A stretch of DNA of 47,672 bases from Bacillota bacterium (lineage in GTDB: Bacteria > Sysuimicrobiota > Sysuimicrobiia > Sysuimicrobiales > Segetimicrobiaceae): the NCBI GenBank assembly GCA_021324975.1, contig JAJPIA010000033.1:1-47672 (forward strand), read 5' to 3'. The notes below the pieces were generated by a model. That model made no database searches and was not told the origin of the DNA. It saw only the letters and a list, made by a program, of their open reading frames with translations. Position 1 is the first letter of the stretch. Each line of letters opens with the position of its first letter. The position numbers and the translations under genes were made by a program. Below are positions 25,997 to 35,286 of this stretch, in pieces.

Positions 25997-26331
25997 TGCA
26001 CACCTCCGTGAGGGTCGCCACGCAACAGCCGGTGCGGTTCGCGACCAGGGACGATTCGAGCCGTCTAGACGCGTCGCGCGGACATTGGGCGTGTCGCGGC
26101 CCTGGCGGATGGCCATCCACGCCGCCGACGGCGTGACGCCGCCCAAGCAACCATGGCGCAGGAGCGGTCCGGGTGCGACCGTGCAACGTCAGAAGTACGC
26201 GTCCACATTCGGAGGTGTTCCCCTGGGTTCCTGTAGTCGGGGTGGAGTCCTGAGTCTGGCTCTCGCTACGACGCTGCGGCGCGCTGTTCCGGAGGTTGCT
26301 CGTGCGCCGGCGCTTGCGATCCTGCGACCCG

Positions 26332-27744
26332 TTACGGCGCAGCCACGTTGCGGACGGTACCGAGTCTACTCATTTGCCATGCGCCAAGACAGGCCAGTGC
26401 CGCAACAGGCAAGGCGGCGACAAACACCCACACGCCGGCGGTCCGCGCCGCCGACACGGAGAACCCATGGGCAAATCCGGCGAGATTTGCGACGGCGGCG
26501 GCGAGGGCCGAACCGACCGCAGCCCCGGTCAGTCGAACCGTCGCGATGCCGGCGCCGCCGATCGCACGCTCTTCGCCCGTCAGGGCGCCCAGAATACCCT
26601 GGCTGATAAACGCGTATGATAGACCGAACCCTGCGCCGATCAAACCGCTGGCAATCACGACCCAGGCGAGACGGCCGCCATCGAAAACCAGCGCGCAGCA
26701 TGCCACTCCGATGAAGATCGCCGCGGCCCCCAGGCGGATCAGCCGGCTCGGCCATGGCCCGGTCAGGCCCGCGACGGGAAGCGCGACCGCGGTCCAACAC
26801 ACGGCCTCCGCGCTGACCACGTAGCCGGCGGCGAGCGCCGACAGGCCCCGCAATGTCTGGAGCACAGCCGGCCCGTAGACCGTCAGCCCCATCGTCGCAA
26901 CGTAGAGCAGGAACAGCGTCGCGTAGCCGGCGCCATGGACGGTGCGCGGATCGCCCGAACCCGGAGGAAACAAACGGACCACCCGGCGTGCGTCGAGCCT
27001 CAGCGCGAGCAGAAGCGCTCCCACACCGAGGCTGTCCAACACGGCCACACGTGTGACGTCACCCACCAAGTCCGAGACGGCGATCAGTGTAATCCCGACG
27101 GCGATGAAGCCCAATTGCGGCCATGCCGCTGCCGCTGTTGCCGCTGCTCCTTCCGCGGCCGGCAGCATGACCCTGGCGGCGGCCGCGACGATCGCACCCT
27201 GCACGGCGAACATCCAGAACACCGCGCGCCACGCGCCGGCGTCGGCGAACAGACCCCCCAGCATCGGCCCCACGAGCACGGCGACGCCCCAGATCGAGCT
27301 GATCGCGCTGTAGACGCGCGGCAACAAACGGTCCGCAAACAAGAGGCCGATCGCGACCGAAGAAAGACCCGCGAGCCAGCCTCCGGCGACACCCTGCAAC
27401 ACCCGGCCCGCTACAAACACGAAGATCTGTGGGGCTAGAGCGCTCACAACGCAGCCGCCCGCGTACAGCAGCGCCGCTGTGGCTGTGGCCGTACGCAGCC
27501 CAAATCGCAGGGCCAGAATGCCCGACGTGGCGCCCGCGAGAACCGAGCCTGTAAGGTAGCCTGCCGTGGCCCAGCCAAAATACGCGTAGCCGCCCAACGC
27601 CCGACCGACGCTGGGCATAATGGTCGCGGTGACCAAGCTGTCCGCCGCGTACAACCAGACCGCCAGGCAAATCAGCACGAAGCCGGACAGTCGTCCCTCG
27701 CTCAGTACATCCGCCCAGTTTGTGCTCGCCGAAGCGCCGATCAT
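26332..27744 (-). CDS. MFS transporter, drug-efflux type
   Basis: A 470-residue protein with about 14 hydrophobic helices, consistent with the DHA2-like drug:proton antiporters. It begins with a short polar stretch and the helix GFVLICLAVWLYAADSL, then YFGWATAGYLTGSVLAGATSG, GRVLQGVAGGWLAGL, and WGVAVLVGPMLGGLFADAGAWRAVF (motif-C-like glycines). The substrate is unknown. There is no clear ribosome binding site before ATG 27744. It is on the same strand as the sugar-porter-like gene 335 bases downstream, but the gap suggests separate transcription. Confidence 0.88.
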   Translation of the reverse strand: MIGASASTNWADVLSEGRLSGFVLICLAVWLYAADSLVTATIMPSVGRALGGYAYFGWATAGYLTGSVLAGATSGILALRFGLRTATATAALLYAGGCVVSALAPQIFVFVAGRVLQGVAGGWLAGLSSVAIGLLFADRLLPRVYSAISSIWGVAVLVGPMLGGLFADAGAWRAVFWMFAVQGAIVAAAARVMLPAAEGAAATAAAAWPQLGFIAVGITLIAVSDLVGDVTRVAVLDSLGVGALLLALRLDARRVVRLFPPGSGDPRTVHGAGYATLFLLYVATMGLTVYGPAVLQTLRGLSALAAGYVVSAEAVCWTAVALPVAGLTGPWPSRLIRLGAAAIFIGVACCALVFDGGRLAWVVIASGLIGAGFGLSYAFISQGILGALTGEERAIGGAGIATVRLTGAAVGSALAAAVANLAGFAHGFSVSAARTAGVWVFVAALPVAALACLGAWQMSRLGTVRNVAAP

Positions 27745-28119
27745 CCGGTCGATCGGTCCCGACCGCTACGCGCCATGGGCCCGTCTCGGCACCAGCCGGC
27801 GGCGGATAAAATCGAGTCGATACCCTCCGCCCAGGTCCATCACGATCGTAGGATCGAGGTTCACCGCGGGCCTCCGCCACCGTTTGCCGCCATTGTGGCG
27901 CCCGGCTCCTCCGCCCGCACCGGGACGATACGCAGGCCGCGACCTGTCAAATGGGCCAGTACGCCAGGACGCCCGCGACGATCACGATCTCCAGGTCGCT
28001 CGCTGCCAGCGTGACCCGCAGCCCGACGTGCGGGTGCCGGCAGAAAACGATAAGATTAGTTGCGGGTACGAGGGCGGACGCGTACAGGAGGATGCGTCTC
28101 GGGAACGTCAATCGAGGGC
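27745..28119. other. Gene-poor stretch between MFS gene and small membrane protein
   Basis: About 375 bases between the minus-strand MFS start and the end of the small minus-strand ORF at 28120. Short open frames here have no ribosome binding site or recognisable content. It presumably contains the MFS promoter; no clear sigma-70 consensus was found. Confidence 0.4.
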
Positions 28120-28335
28120 TCATCGCCCACGGCCGCCGTCCTCTCGTTGCGTCGGGAAATAGAAGTCAAGGTTTCCCGGGTCGGCACCGCCGCCCAGCCA
28201 TGCGCGGGAGAGGACGTCCGTACGGTGGTCCGTGGTCGTGAAGGGTTCGTTCGGATGCTCACGGGACCACTTGCGAGCGGCCCATACGAGGACGGCGCCG
28301 CAGAGACCGATCACAACGAGCAACCCCGCACCCAT
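28120..28335 (-). CDS. Small single-helix membrane protein (hypothetical)
   Basis: A 71-residue ORF. Residues 2-20 (GAGLLVVIGLCGAVLVWAA) form one strong hydrophobic helix, followed by a basic residue pair and a soluble tail with FTTTDHRTDVLSRAWLGGG. I do not recognise it. There is no Shine-Dalgarno motif, but TGGTATACT, an extended -10 element, ends 8 bases before the ATG, which would give a leaderless or near-leaderless mRNA. It is divergent from the CydDC-type gene. It could be chance, but the helix-then-charge layout is protein-like. Confidence 0.45.
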   Translation of the reverse strand: MGAGLLVVIGLCGAVLVWAARKWSREHPNEPFTTTDHRTDVLSRAWLGGGADPGNLDFYFPTQREDGGRGR

Positions 28336-28342
28336 TTGGGAG

Positions 28343-28351
28343 CAGTATACC
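28343..28351 (-). promoter_or_regulatory. Extended -10 promoter element
   Basis: Read on the minus strand this is TGGTATACT, close to the TGnTATAAT extended -10 consensus. Transcription would begin about at the ATG at 28335, giving a leaderless message for the small membrane protein. No matching -35 is needed for this class. Confidence 0.4.
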
Positions 28352-28558
28352 AGTTAGTCCCCACCACGCGGACCGCCGGTCGTGTGGCGGCAAAACGACT
28401 CGCTCGTAGACGGCGCCCGCGCGCCTTACGACGGAGGAACCGTCCGGCGTTCTTCGCGAAGAGCGTGAAGTAGGGATCGATTCCCGGGGATGGGCGCTCG
28501 AACCAATGTCGTGCGTCGCGTCGCCCCGCACGGTCATCAGCGGTAACCTACGACATCC

Positions 28559-31500
28559 ATGTATTTCGACTGGCGGCTTTGGCAGTGGACCCGGGGCTAT
28601 CGCGCGCGGATTGCCGCAGCGGTTGCGTTGGGGCTGCTTGGCTCGGGGATCGGCATCGCGCGGTTTGCACTGCTCGCGTGGATGCTGGCCCTCGTGTTCA
28701 GAGGCACCTCCGCCGGCGCCCTCGCCGGGCCTGGGGCCGCCGTCGTCGGCGCCGTGCTCCTGCGCGGCGCGCTGGAGCATATCCGCACGATCGTCGCGCA
28801 CGGCACAGCGGCGCGCGTCCAGGAGGCCCTGCGCGGACGGCTCTACGACAAGATCGCCGCGCTTGGGCCGGCCTGGTTTGCCGGCGAGCGCACGGGCGCC
28901 GTCGCGTTGTCTGTCGTGGACGGTGTCGAACGACTGGAGACGTTCTTCGGCCAGTATCTTCCCCAACTGTGCGTGGCGGCCCTGACGCCGATCGTCATCT
29001 TCGCCTTCATTGCGTGGTGGGACGTGCCCGCGGCGGCCGTGATGCTCGTGTTTGCCGTCGCGGGGCTCGTGGTGCCATCCACCGTTCATCGCTGGGCCTC
29101 GACCGCGTCGCACGCACAGGACACCTCGGCCAAGGCGTTCAGCGCGGAGTTTTTGGATGCGCTGCAGGGCCTCGGCACCCTGAAGGCGTTCGGCCAGAGC
29201 GCCGCCTACGGCCGGCTGCTGGGACAGCGCGCCCGGACGCTCGCGCACGCGATGATCCGCGTGCTGTCCATCAGCCTGATCACACGCGGGATCACCGACG
29301 TGGCCATCGCGCTCGGCGCGGGTGGCGCGCTCGCCGTCGGCGCGTACCGCGTGTCGCACGGGTTCATGACGCTCCCATCGCTGCTCGTCGTCCTCATGGC
29401 GGGGACCGAGGTCTTCCGGCCGCTGCGCGACCTCCGCACCGTCATGCACCAGGGCCTCACGGGTCAGGCCGCCGCGATGGGCATCACGAGCCTCCTCGAT
29501 GCGGTCCCGCCGCTCGAGGCCCGCGGTGGCGACCGGCCCGCCGCGCTTCGGCCGTCCATCGCGTTCGAGGACGTGCACTTCTCGTATCCGGGCGGCCGGC
29601 GGGCCGCGCTGGAGGGCCTGTCGTTTGAAATCGCCGCGGGCGAGCGGATCGGCATCGTGGGCATGAGCGGCGCCGGGAAGTCGTCGATCGCGCGTCTCCT
29701 GATGCGGCTCTATGATCCGCAGGCCGGCACGGTGCGGATCGGGGGGCGAAATCTGCGCGACATCGATCCGGAGGTTGTTCGGGCGCACATCGCGGTGGTG
29801 CAGCAAGACACGTACCTGTTCCACGGCACGATCGAGGACAATCTACGCCTCGGCCGACCGGACGCTACCACGGCGGACCTGGAGGCGGCCGCGCGGACGG
29901 CGAACGCCCACGAATTTATCACGGCGCTGCCGGACGGCTACGGGAGCCGCATCGGAGAACGCGGCGCCAAGCTGTCCGGCGGACAGCGCCAGCGTTTGGC
30001 CATCGCACGGGCGCTGCTCCGCAACGCACCGATCCTCATTCTTGACGAGGCGCTGTCGTCGGTCGACGCGGAGAACGAGGCGGTTATCCAGGAAGCGCTC
30101 GACCGGCTCATGGTGGGCCGGACCACCCTTATCCTGGCGCACCGCCTCTCGAGCGTCATCAGTACCGATCGGATTGTCGTCATGGACGGCGGCCGCGTCG
30201 TAGAAAGCGGTCGCCACCAAACGCTGATGCGGCGGGACGGCGCATATCGCCGGCTCATGGGCGAGCAGGCACGCGAGCGGGACGCGGTGGCCAGGCCGGC
30301 CTGGAGCGACGGCGGTGAGCCGGCGCCGGAGGTACAGGGCGGCCCCAGCGGGGGCGGCGTGTCCGGGGCGCCGGATGCGATCCTGCGGGCCGACCGGCTC
30401 GGATTCGGGCGCACAGTGTCCGCGCTGATGCGCTTCGTCCGGCCGCACCGGCTGCGGCTCGCCCTCACGGTGTCGCTCGCGTTTGGCCGCACGATCGCCT
30501 ACGTCGGCGTCGCCGTCGCCGGCGCCTTGATTGTCGCCGCCATCCGCCGCCACGCGCCGTACGCCGGTTATCTCGTGGTGCTCGCCATCGTTGCGCCGCT
30601 CGCCGGCATTCTCCACTGGGTCGAATCGTGGCTCGCCCACGATGTGGCGTACCGGCTGCTCGTCGACATGCGCATCGCCCTGTACCGAAAGCTGGACAGC
30701 CTTGCGCCGGCCTACCTGTTACGCCGCCGGTCCGGCGACCTGGTGGGGCTGGCCACGCAGGACATCGAGACCATCGAGTACTTCTTCGCGCACACGATCG
30801 CCCCGGTCGTGGTGGCCGCCGTGATCCCGGCCGCGGTGCTCGCCGTCCTCGCGGCCGTTGCGTGGCCGACCGCCGCCGCGCTCGCGCCGTTCCTCGTGTA
30901 CGCGCTGTGGGAGCCCCTGTTCGCGCGACGGCGCATCGACGAGATCGGAGGGCGCGTGCGTGAAGCGCTCGGCCGCCTCACCGCGCACGTGACCGACACG
31001 ATTCAGGGCTTGTCCGAGCTCGTGGCGTTCCAGGCAACCGGCCGGCGCCGCGGGGAGTTTGTCACCGTGCTGCGCGCCTACGATGCCGTCCGCCTGCGGT
31101 TTCTGCGCGACCTATCGTGGCAGACCGCGCAATTGGAGATCGTCACCGGGCTTGGAGGCCTTGCCGTCGCGCTGACCGGCGGTCTGCTGACCGTGCGCGC
31201 CAGGCTCGACCCCGGCCTGCTCCCGCTCTTGACGCTGCTCGCGGTCTCGGCGTTTCTGCCGATTGCCGAGATCTCCTACGTCGGCCGCCAATTGGCCGAC
31301 ACCTTTGCCTCGACGCGCCGGCTACGGGCGGTTCACGCCGAACACGCCGCCGTCACCGACGGCCCCGAAACGCCGGCGCTCCCCTCGTCCCACGGCTCCG
31401 CGATCCGATTCGACCGCGTGACGTTTGCCTATCCGGAAACCGCGCATCCGGCCCTGGCGTCGGTCACACTGGAGGTGCCGGCGGGCGCCACGGTGGCCCT

Positions 31501-32167
31501 CGTCGGACCGTCCGGCGCGGGCAAGACCACGATGGCGAACTTGCTGCTGCGCTTCTGGGACCCGCGGGAGGGCATCATCACCCTCGACGGCCATGATCTG
31601 CGCACGTACCAGCTCGACCATCTCCGGCGCCGGATCGCGCTGGTGGCCGAAAACACTTACCTATTTAATCAAACGCTGCACGCCAACGTGCGGCTTGCCC
31701 GACCCGAGGCCACGGACCGCGAGATCGCGCTCGCGATCGAGCGCGCCGCGCTGAGCGAGTTTGTGGCATCGTTGCCCGACGGCCTGGAAACGACCGTCGG
31801 GGAGCACGGGATGCAGCTCTCAGGGGGACAGCGTCAGCGCGTCGCCATCGCCCGCGCGTTTCTCAAGAATGCCCCCGTGCTCATCCTGGACGAGGCGACG
31901 TCACATCTCGACGCCATCAACGAGACACTCATCCGCGAGGCGCTCGCCGAGCTGATGCGGGGGCGCACCACCATCGTGATCGCCCACCGGCTGTCGACCA
32001 TCCGCACCGCGGATCTCATCGCGGTGCTCGACCACGGGCGCCTGGTGGAAACGGGCACGCACGCCGGCCTGCTGGCGCGCGGCGGGCTCTACGCCGCGCT
32101 CGTCGGGCGGCAGCTTGGCGGCCTGCCGGGCGTGGAGGTCGGCGGCGGGCTCGGCACCGCGAACTGA
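28559..32167 (+). CDS. Fused CydDC-type ABC exporter
   Basis: A 1202-residue polypeptide made of two complete exporter halves. Half 1 (1 to about 580) resembles CydD: LGPAWFAGERTGAVALSVVD, then GVERLETFFGQYLPQLCVAA; Walker A GMSGAGKSS near 370 and signature LSGGQRQRLAIARAL near 472. Half 2 (about 620-1190) resembles CydC: RRRSGDLVGLATQDIETIEYFF; Walker A GPSGAGKTT near 984 and signature LSGGQRQRVAIARAF near 1087. A Pro/Gly linker (about 580-615) joins them. CydDC exports cysteine and glutathione to the periplasm, supporting cytochrome bd assembly. Neither cydA nor cydB is nearby. There is no clear ribosome binding site before the ATG. A general lipid or drug exporter is the alternative. Confidence 0.85.
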   Translation: MYFDWRLWQWTRGYRARIAAAVALGLLGSGIGIARFALLAWMLALVFRGTSAGALAGPGAAVVGAVLLRGALEHIRTIVAHGTAARVQEALRGRLYDKIAALGPAWFAGERTGAVALSVVDGVERLETFFGQYLPQLCVAALTPIVIFAFIAWWDVPAAAVMLVFAVAGLVVPSTVHRWASTASHAQDTSAKAFSAEFLDALQGLGTLKAFGQSAAYGRLLGQRARTLAHAMIRVLSISLITRGITDVAIALGAGGALAVGAYRVSHGFMTLPSLLVVLMAGTEVFRPLRDLRTVMHQGLTGQAAAMGITSLLDAVPPLEARGGDRPAALRPSIAFEDVHFSYPGGRRAALEGLSFEIAAGERIGIVGMSGAGKSSIARLLMRLYDPQAGTVRIGGRNLRDIDPEVVRAHIAVVQQDTYLFHGTIEDNLRLGRPDATTADLEAAARTANAHEFITALPDGYGSRIGERGAKLSGGQRQRLAIARALLRNAPILILDEALSSVDAENEAVIQEALDRLMVGRTTLILAHRLSSVISTDRIVVMDGGRVVESGRHQTLMRRDGAYRRLMGEQARERDAVARPAWSDGGEPAPEVQGGPSGGGVSGAPDAILRADRLGFGRTVSALMRFVRPHRLRLALTVSLAFGRTIAYVGVAVAGALIVAAIRRHAPYAGYLVVLAIVAPLAGILHWVESWLAHDVAYRLLVDMRIALYRKLDSLAPAYLLRRRSGDLVGLATQDIETIEYFFAHTIAPVVVAAVIPAAVLAVLAAVAWPTAAALAPFLVYALWEPLFARRRIDEIGGRVREALGRLTAHVTDTIQGLSELVAFQATGRRRGEFVTVLRAYDAVRLRFLRDLSWQTAQLEIVTGLGGLAVALTGGLLTVRARLDPGLLPLLTLLAVSAFLPIAEISYVGRQLADTFASTRRLRAVHAEHAAVTDGPETPALPSSHGSAIRFDRVTFAYPETAHPALASVTLEVPAGATVALVGPSGAGKTTMANLLLRFWDPREGIITLDGHDLRTYQLDHLRRRIALVAENTYLFNQTLHANVRLARPEATDREIALAIERAALSEFVASLPDGLETTVGEHGMQLSGGQRQRVAIARAFLKNAPVLILDEATSHLDAINETLIREALAELMRGRTTIVIAHRLSTIRTADLIAVLDHGRLVETGTHAGLLARGGLYAALVGRQLGGLPGVEVGGGLGTAN

Positions 32168-32172
32168 CCGAT

Positions 32173-32331
32173 TCAGCCCAGCCACTCGACGAGCAGATGG
32201 TTCAACCGGCCGGCTGCGTCCAGGGGGATCCAATGGCTGGGGCCCTGGATTCGCTCGTAGCGCCATGGGCCGTCCACGAAGCGACCCGACATCTCCATGC
32301 GTTCGCCGTCGAGGTAGTAATCGTTCGTATT
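32173..32331 (-). pseudogene. C-terminal remnant of an alpha/beta hydrolase
   Basis: The last 52 codons of a minus-strand frame read like the end of an epoxide-hydrolase or haloalkane-dehalogenase-type alpha/beta hydrolase: DGERM, FVDGPWRYERIQGPSHWIP with the catalytic His in GPSHW, then AAGRLNHLLVEWLG and a stop. The remaining some 240 residues, including the nucleophile elbow, are missing; upstream codons in this frame look random. It lies in the gap between the ABC exporter and the DinB-like gene. Confidence 0.6.
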
Positions 32332-32485
32332 ACGCCTGCATCGCCGGCCGAACGTTCCGTGACTTCTCATCCGCCCCGCAGCGCTTCCGATGCGGTTCGT
32401 TATACTCGCCTCGTGTGCGAGGTGCCAGCGGCGGCGGTGTCGGCTTTCGAGGGCTGGCGCGAAATCGATGCAGGGGAGGTGGATC

Positions 32486-33085
32486 ATGTCGCTCCGTGAT
32501 CAGACCCGTACGGCGGACGCTAAGCCGGTGCCGCCGGTGCGCGACGAGATCCTCTGGTTTGTCGAGACGACCTTCGCGTCGTGGAACTGGGCGCACAAGT
32601 CGCTGAAGGCGGCGCTCAGGGACCTCACGGTTCCGGAAGCCGGCTGGCGGATGGGGCCGTACACCCACTCCGTCTGGGAACAGATCAACCACGTGGCGCA
32701 CTGGAAGCAATGGATTCTGCTGCGGTTGCGCGGTGAGAGCCCCCAGTCCAAACAGGCCTGGCCGGCGGGCGGGCGGACGGCCGCGCAACTCCGCCGGTCC
32801 ATCGAGGCCCTCGGGAGGCTGCACGAAGACCTTCGCGCGGCGATCCTCAAGATCAACCCGCCGATGTTCGCCGTGTCGCGGCGCGGCAAGTACAGCCTGG
32901 CGCAGTTGCTGATGGGATCGACGGCGCACGACTGCTACCACATCGGCCAGATCCTGTTGACGAGAAAGCTCTACCGCAGCACCCGGCGCGGCACCCCGCA
33001 ACCGGCGCGTCCCTCGGGTCAGGCGGAGCGCACGAGGCGACCACTGCGGAAGAAGCGGACATCAGCAGGAAGGAGCGTCACCTGA
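32486..33085 (+). CDS. DinB-like metal-dependent protein
   Basis: A 199-residue protein of the DinB/YfiT four-helix-bundle type. The putative metal-binding histidines lie in HSVWEQINHVAHWKQWILLRL (about 66-86) and in TAHDCYHIGQILLTRKL (about 147-165). Known relatives are thiol-S-transferases or stress-induced proteins; the substrate is not inferable. GGAGG at 32475-32479 is 6 bases before ATG 32486; a longer in-frame start at 32390 lacks one. The C-terminal 35 residues are Arg/Pro-rich and unlike the family. The stop overlaps the NUDIX start, so the two form an operon. Confidence 0.82.
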   Translation: MSLRDQTRTADAKPVPPVRDEILWFVETTFASWNWAHKSLKAALRDLTVPEAGWRMGPYTHSVWEQINHVAHWKQWILLRLRGESPQSKQAWPAGGRTAAQLRRSIEALGRLHEDLRAAILKINPPMFAVSRRGKYSLAQLLMGSTAHDCYHIGQILLTRKLYRSTRRGTPQPARPSGQAERTRRPLRKKRTSAGRSVT

Positions 33086-33591
33086 TGCCCCCGTCGCCGT
33101 ATATCCGGTCCATACGGGCTAAGATCGGCCACGATCTGCTCGTGCTCCAGTCGGTCACGGTCATGCTCTTCGACGATCACGGGCGAGTGCTGTTGGCGCA
33201 GGACGCCGAATCCGGCCTCTGGATGACCATCGGAGGCGCGGTCGATCCTGATGAGAGCCCCGCGGACGCCGCCGTACGGGAATGCTGGGAAGAAACGGGG
33301 TTGCTCGTTGAGCCTACCAAGGTGCTCGGCGTCTTCGGCGGCCCCGAGTTCCAAATCCGTTACCCTAATGGCGACCTCGTGTCCTATGTGACCATCGTCT
33401 TTCGGGTCCGGCGGCTGGCGGGCGAAGCCCGCCCCGACCGATTGGAAGCCTCGGCCCTGCGATTTGTCTCGCACGACGACGTTGCCGGCCTGCCCATGGC
33501 AGTATGGACAAAGGAAATGGTGACCCGTGCCTTCGAGCATCAAGGAGATGCGTACTATGCTCCCGCAACCTGGCGGCCACCAATCGGCTAG
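33085..33591 (+). CDS. NUDIX hydrolase
   Basis: A 168-residue protein with a complete Nudix box, GAVDPDESPADAAVRECW followed by EETGLLV, matching G-x5-E-x7-REUXEEXGU. Family members hydrolyse nucleoside diphosphates linked to another group (damaged nucleotides, ADP-ribose, nucleotide sugars). The preceding strand GLWMTIGG and the downstream LVSYVTIVFRVRRL are typical. The start overlaps the stop of the DinB-like gene (TGATG), so co-translation is likely. The C-terminus extends about 30 residues past the domain. Confidence 0.93.
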   Translation: MPPSPYIRSIRAKIGHDLLVLQSVTVMLFDDHGRVLLAQDAESGLWMTIGGAVDPDESPADAAVRECWEETGLLVEPTKVLGVFGGPEFQIRYPNGDLVSYVTIVFRVRRLAGEARPDRLEASALRFVSHDDVAGLPMAVWTKEMVTRAFEHQGDAYYAPATWRPPIG

Positions 33592-33625
33592 TGGTGCGGC
33601 ATTACCATCGCCGCGCCCGCAGCAG

Positions 33626-34849
33626 TCACGTGTGGACTCGGACGGGGCTCGCGGCGGCGAGGGGCGCTCGATAGAACGCGAGGCGTGTGCTCGCCGCACA
33701 GGGCAGGGCGGCCAGCAGAAACGCGGCTCGTGGGCCAAGCGCCTCGGCGACCCAGCCCATCAAAGGTCCACCGATCAGGGAGACCCCCAGAAACGCCATG
33801 AAATAGAGCGCCATGACTCTGCCACGCATGTCGTCGGGCGCAAGCACTTGAAGATAACCGGCGCTGGACGATACGAACAGCCCGGTGACGACGCCCATGG
33901 CGGCCACCGCGGCGACCGTGATGGCGAATGTCGGCGCGGCGGCGACGGCCGCGCAGCCCGCACCGATCGCGCCCGCCCAAATGCCCACGCATCGAGCCGT
34001 CGGGTCGTTCCAGTTTGCCGCGAGGACGGAACCGATGAGCCAGCCGATTCCCAGTGCGGACATCGTGACGCCGTACGAGGCCGGCCCCAGATGGAAAGCG
34101 CGTGCCACGAGCACGGTGAGCAGCACCTGATAGTTCATCCCGAACGTGTTGACGATCGCGACGATGAGCAGCACGGTCCACAGACCGCGGTTGGCGAGGA
34201 CATACCGGAAGCCTTCACCGAGGGAACCGGACGAGGCTGCCGCCGGACGCATTGCGACGAGTTGGTCGCCGCGCATCATCCGGAGCGCAGCGGCAACGGC
34301 ACCGTACGATGCGGCGTTGAGGAGGAAGCACGCGGCCGGCCCGCCCGTTGCAAGGACAAACCCGCCGATCGCCGGCCCAATCGCTCGGGCGCCGCCGGTG
34401 ACCGCCGTGCCGAGTGCCGTCGCATTGGCAACATCGGACACATCACACAGTTGCTTGGTCAAGGCCTGACCGCCCGGATTGTCCAACGAGTTGACGCACC
34501 CGGTGAGGAAGGCCGCGGACCAGATCATCCAGATCTGAACGAGGCCGCCGAGAACTAGGGCGCCGAGGGCCAGCGCCAGGAGCCCGTTTGTGATCTGCGT
34601 CATGGTGAGCAGGCCGCGTTTGTCGCTGCGATCCACCAGCGACCCTCCGTAGGGACCGAACACCAGCAGGGGCGCGAAATACAATGCCGTCGTAACGCCC
34701 ACAGCAATTCCACCGCCGCCAAGCTGCAGCACCAACCAGTTCTCGGCGATGAGTTGTACCCACGTTCCCGATCTCGAGATTGCCTGCCCGACGATGTAGA
34801 GACGAAAATTGCGGCTGCGTAGGGAGCGGAACGGCCGGCTGAGTGTCAT
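33626..34849 (-). CDS. MFS exporter, EntS/MFS_3-like
   Basis: A 407-residue, 12-helix transporter. It starts RSLRSRNFRLYIVGQAISRSGTWVQLIAENWLVL, diagnostic of the MFS_3 (enterobactin-exporter-like) family, with GPYGGSLVDRSDKRGLL as the loop 2-3 motif, NSLDNPGGQALTKQL and GARAIGPAIGGFVLA. Members export siderophores, macrolides or other metabolites; the substrate is unknown. It converges with the NUDIX gene (34 bases between stops). There is no strong ribosome binding site before ATG 34849. Confidence 0.9.
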   Translation of the reverse strand: MTLSRPFRSLRSRNFRLYIVGQAISRSGTWVQLIAENWLVLQLGGGGIAVGVTTALYFAPLLVFGPYGGSLVDRSDKRGLLTMTQITNGLLALALGALVLGGLVQIWMIWSAAFLTGCVNSLDNPGGQALTKQLCDVSDVANATALGTAVTGGARAIGPAIGGFVLATGGPAACFLLNAASYGAVAAALRMMRGDQLVAMRPAAASSGSLGEGFRYVLANRGLWTVLLIVAIVNTFGMNYQVLLTVLVARAFHLGPASYGVTMSALGIGWLIGSVLAANWNDPTARCVGIWAGAIGAGCAAVAAAPTFAITVAAVAAMGVVTGLFVSSSAGYLQVLAPDDMRGRVMALYFMAFLGVSLIGGPLMGWVAEALGPRAAFLLAALPCAASTRLAFYRAPLAAASPVRVHT

Positions 34850-34865
34850 ATCGCCAGGGTCGCCG

Positions 34866-35156
34866 TCAACCGTAGCGGGTACGTGGCAGGCCGGCGGCGC
34901 TCCCGTGAACGCCCTCCCCCTTGCCGGATCTCGCCGGCCCTGCGCTGGGTGGTATCGGAACCCCGTGCGCCTGGCTCCTCGAAACCTTTATCTTGCGCGC
35001 GAGCCTCATGAGGCCCCGATGAGCCCGGGTGAACATCGAGCCGCGGTCCCGCCGGAAGGATTCGGCCATCACGATGAGCCGCTCGCGGTGCGCGTCGCGC
35101 CGGAAACCGCGGATCCGCTCGCTGGCGAGAAAGTCGGTCAAGCTATCGTTGAACAT
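34866..35156 (-). CDS. Small basic hypothetical protein
   Basis: A 96-residue, Arg-rich protein starting MFNDSLTDFLASERIRGFRR. GGAGG stands 7 bases before the ATG at 35156, a perfect arrangement, which is the main reason to accept it. Residues 1-58 look helical and amphipathic; the tail is Gly/Ala/Pro-rich. No family is recognised. It ends 16 bases before the MFS exporter start on the same strand, so the two could be one transcription unit, with this protein encoded first. Confidence 0.55.
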   Translation of the reverse strand: MFNDSLTDFLASERIRGFRRDAHRERLIVMAESFRRDRGSMFTRAHRGLMRLARKIKVSRSQAHGVPIPPSAGPARSGKGEGVHGSAAGLPRTRYG

Positions 35157-35286
35157 CGCCGCGCCTCCGTGACCTGGTGCTGATCATGAGGGTACGCGAG
35201 GATCGGCGACGCGACATCAGGAGAACTACGCAAATGGAGTACGGATCTTTCGCGGAGGTGTACGGAGACGGCAGCCCTGGGTTGAC

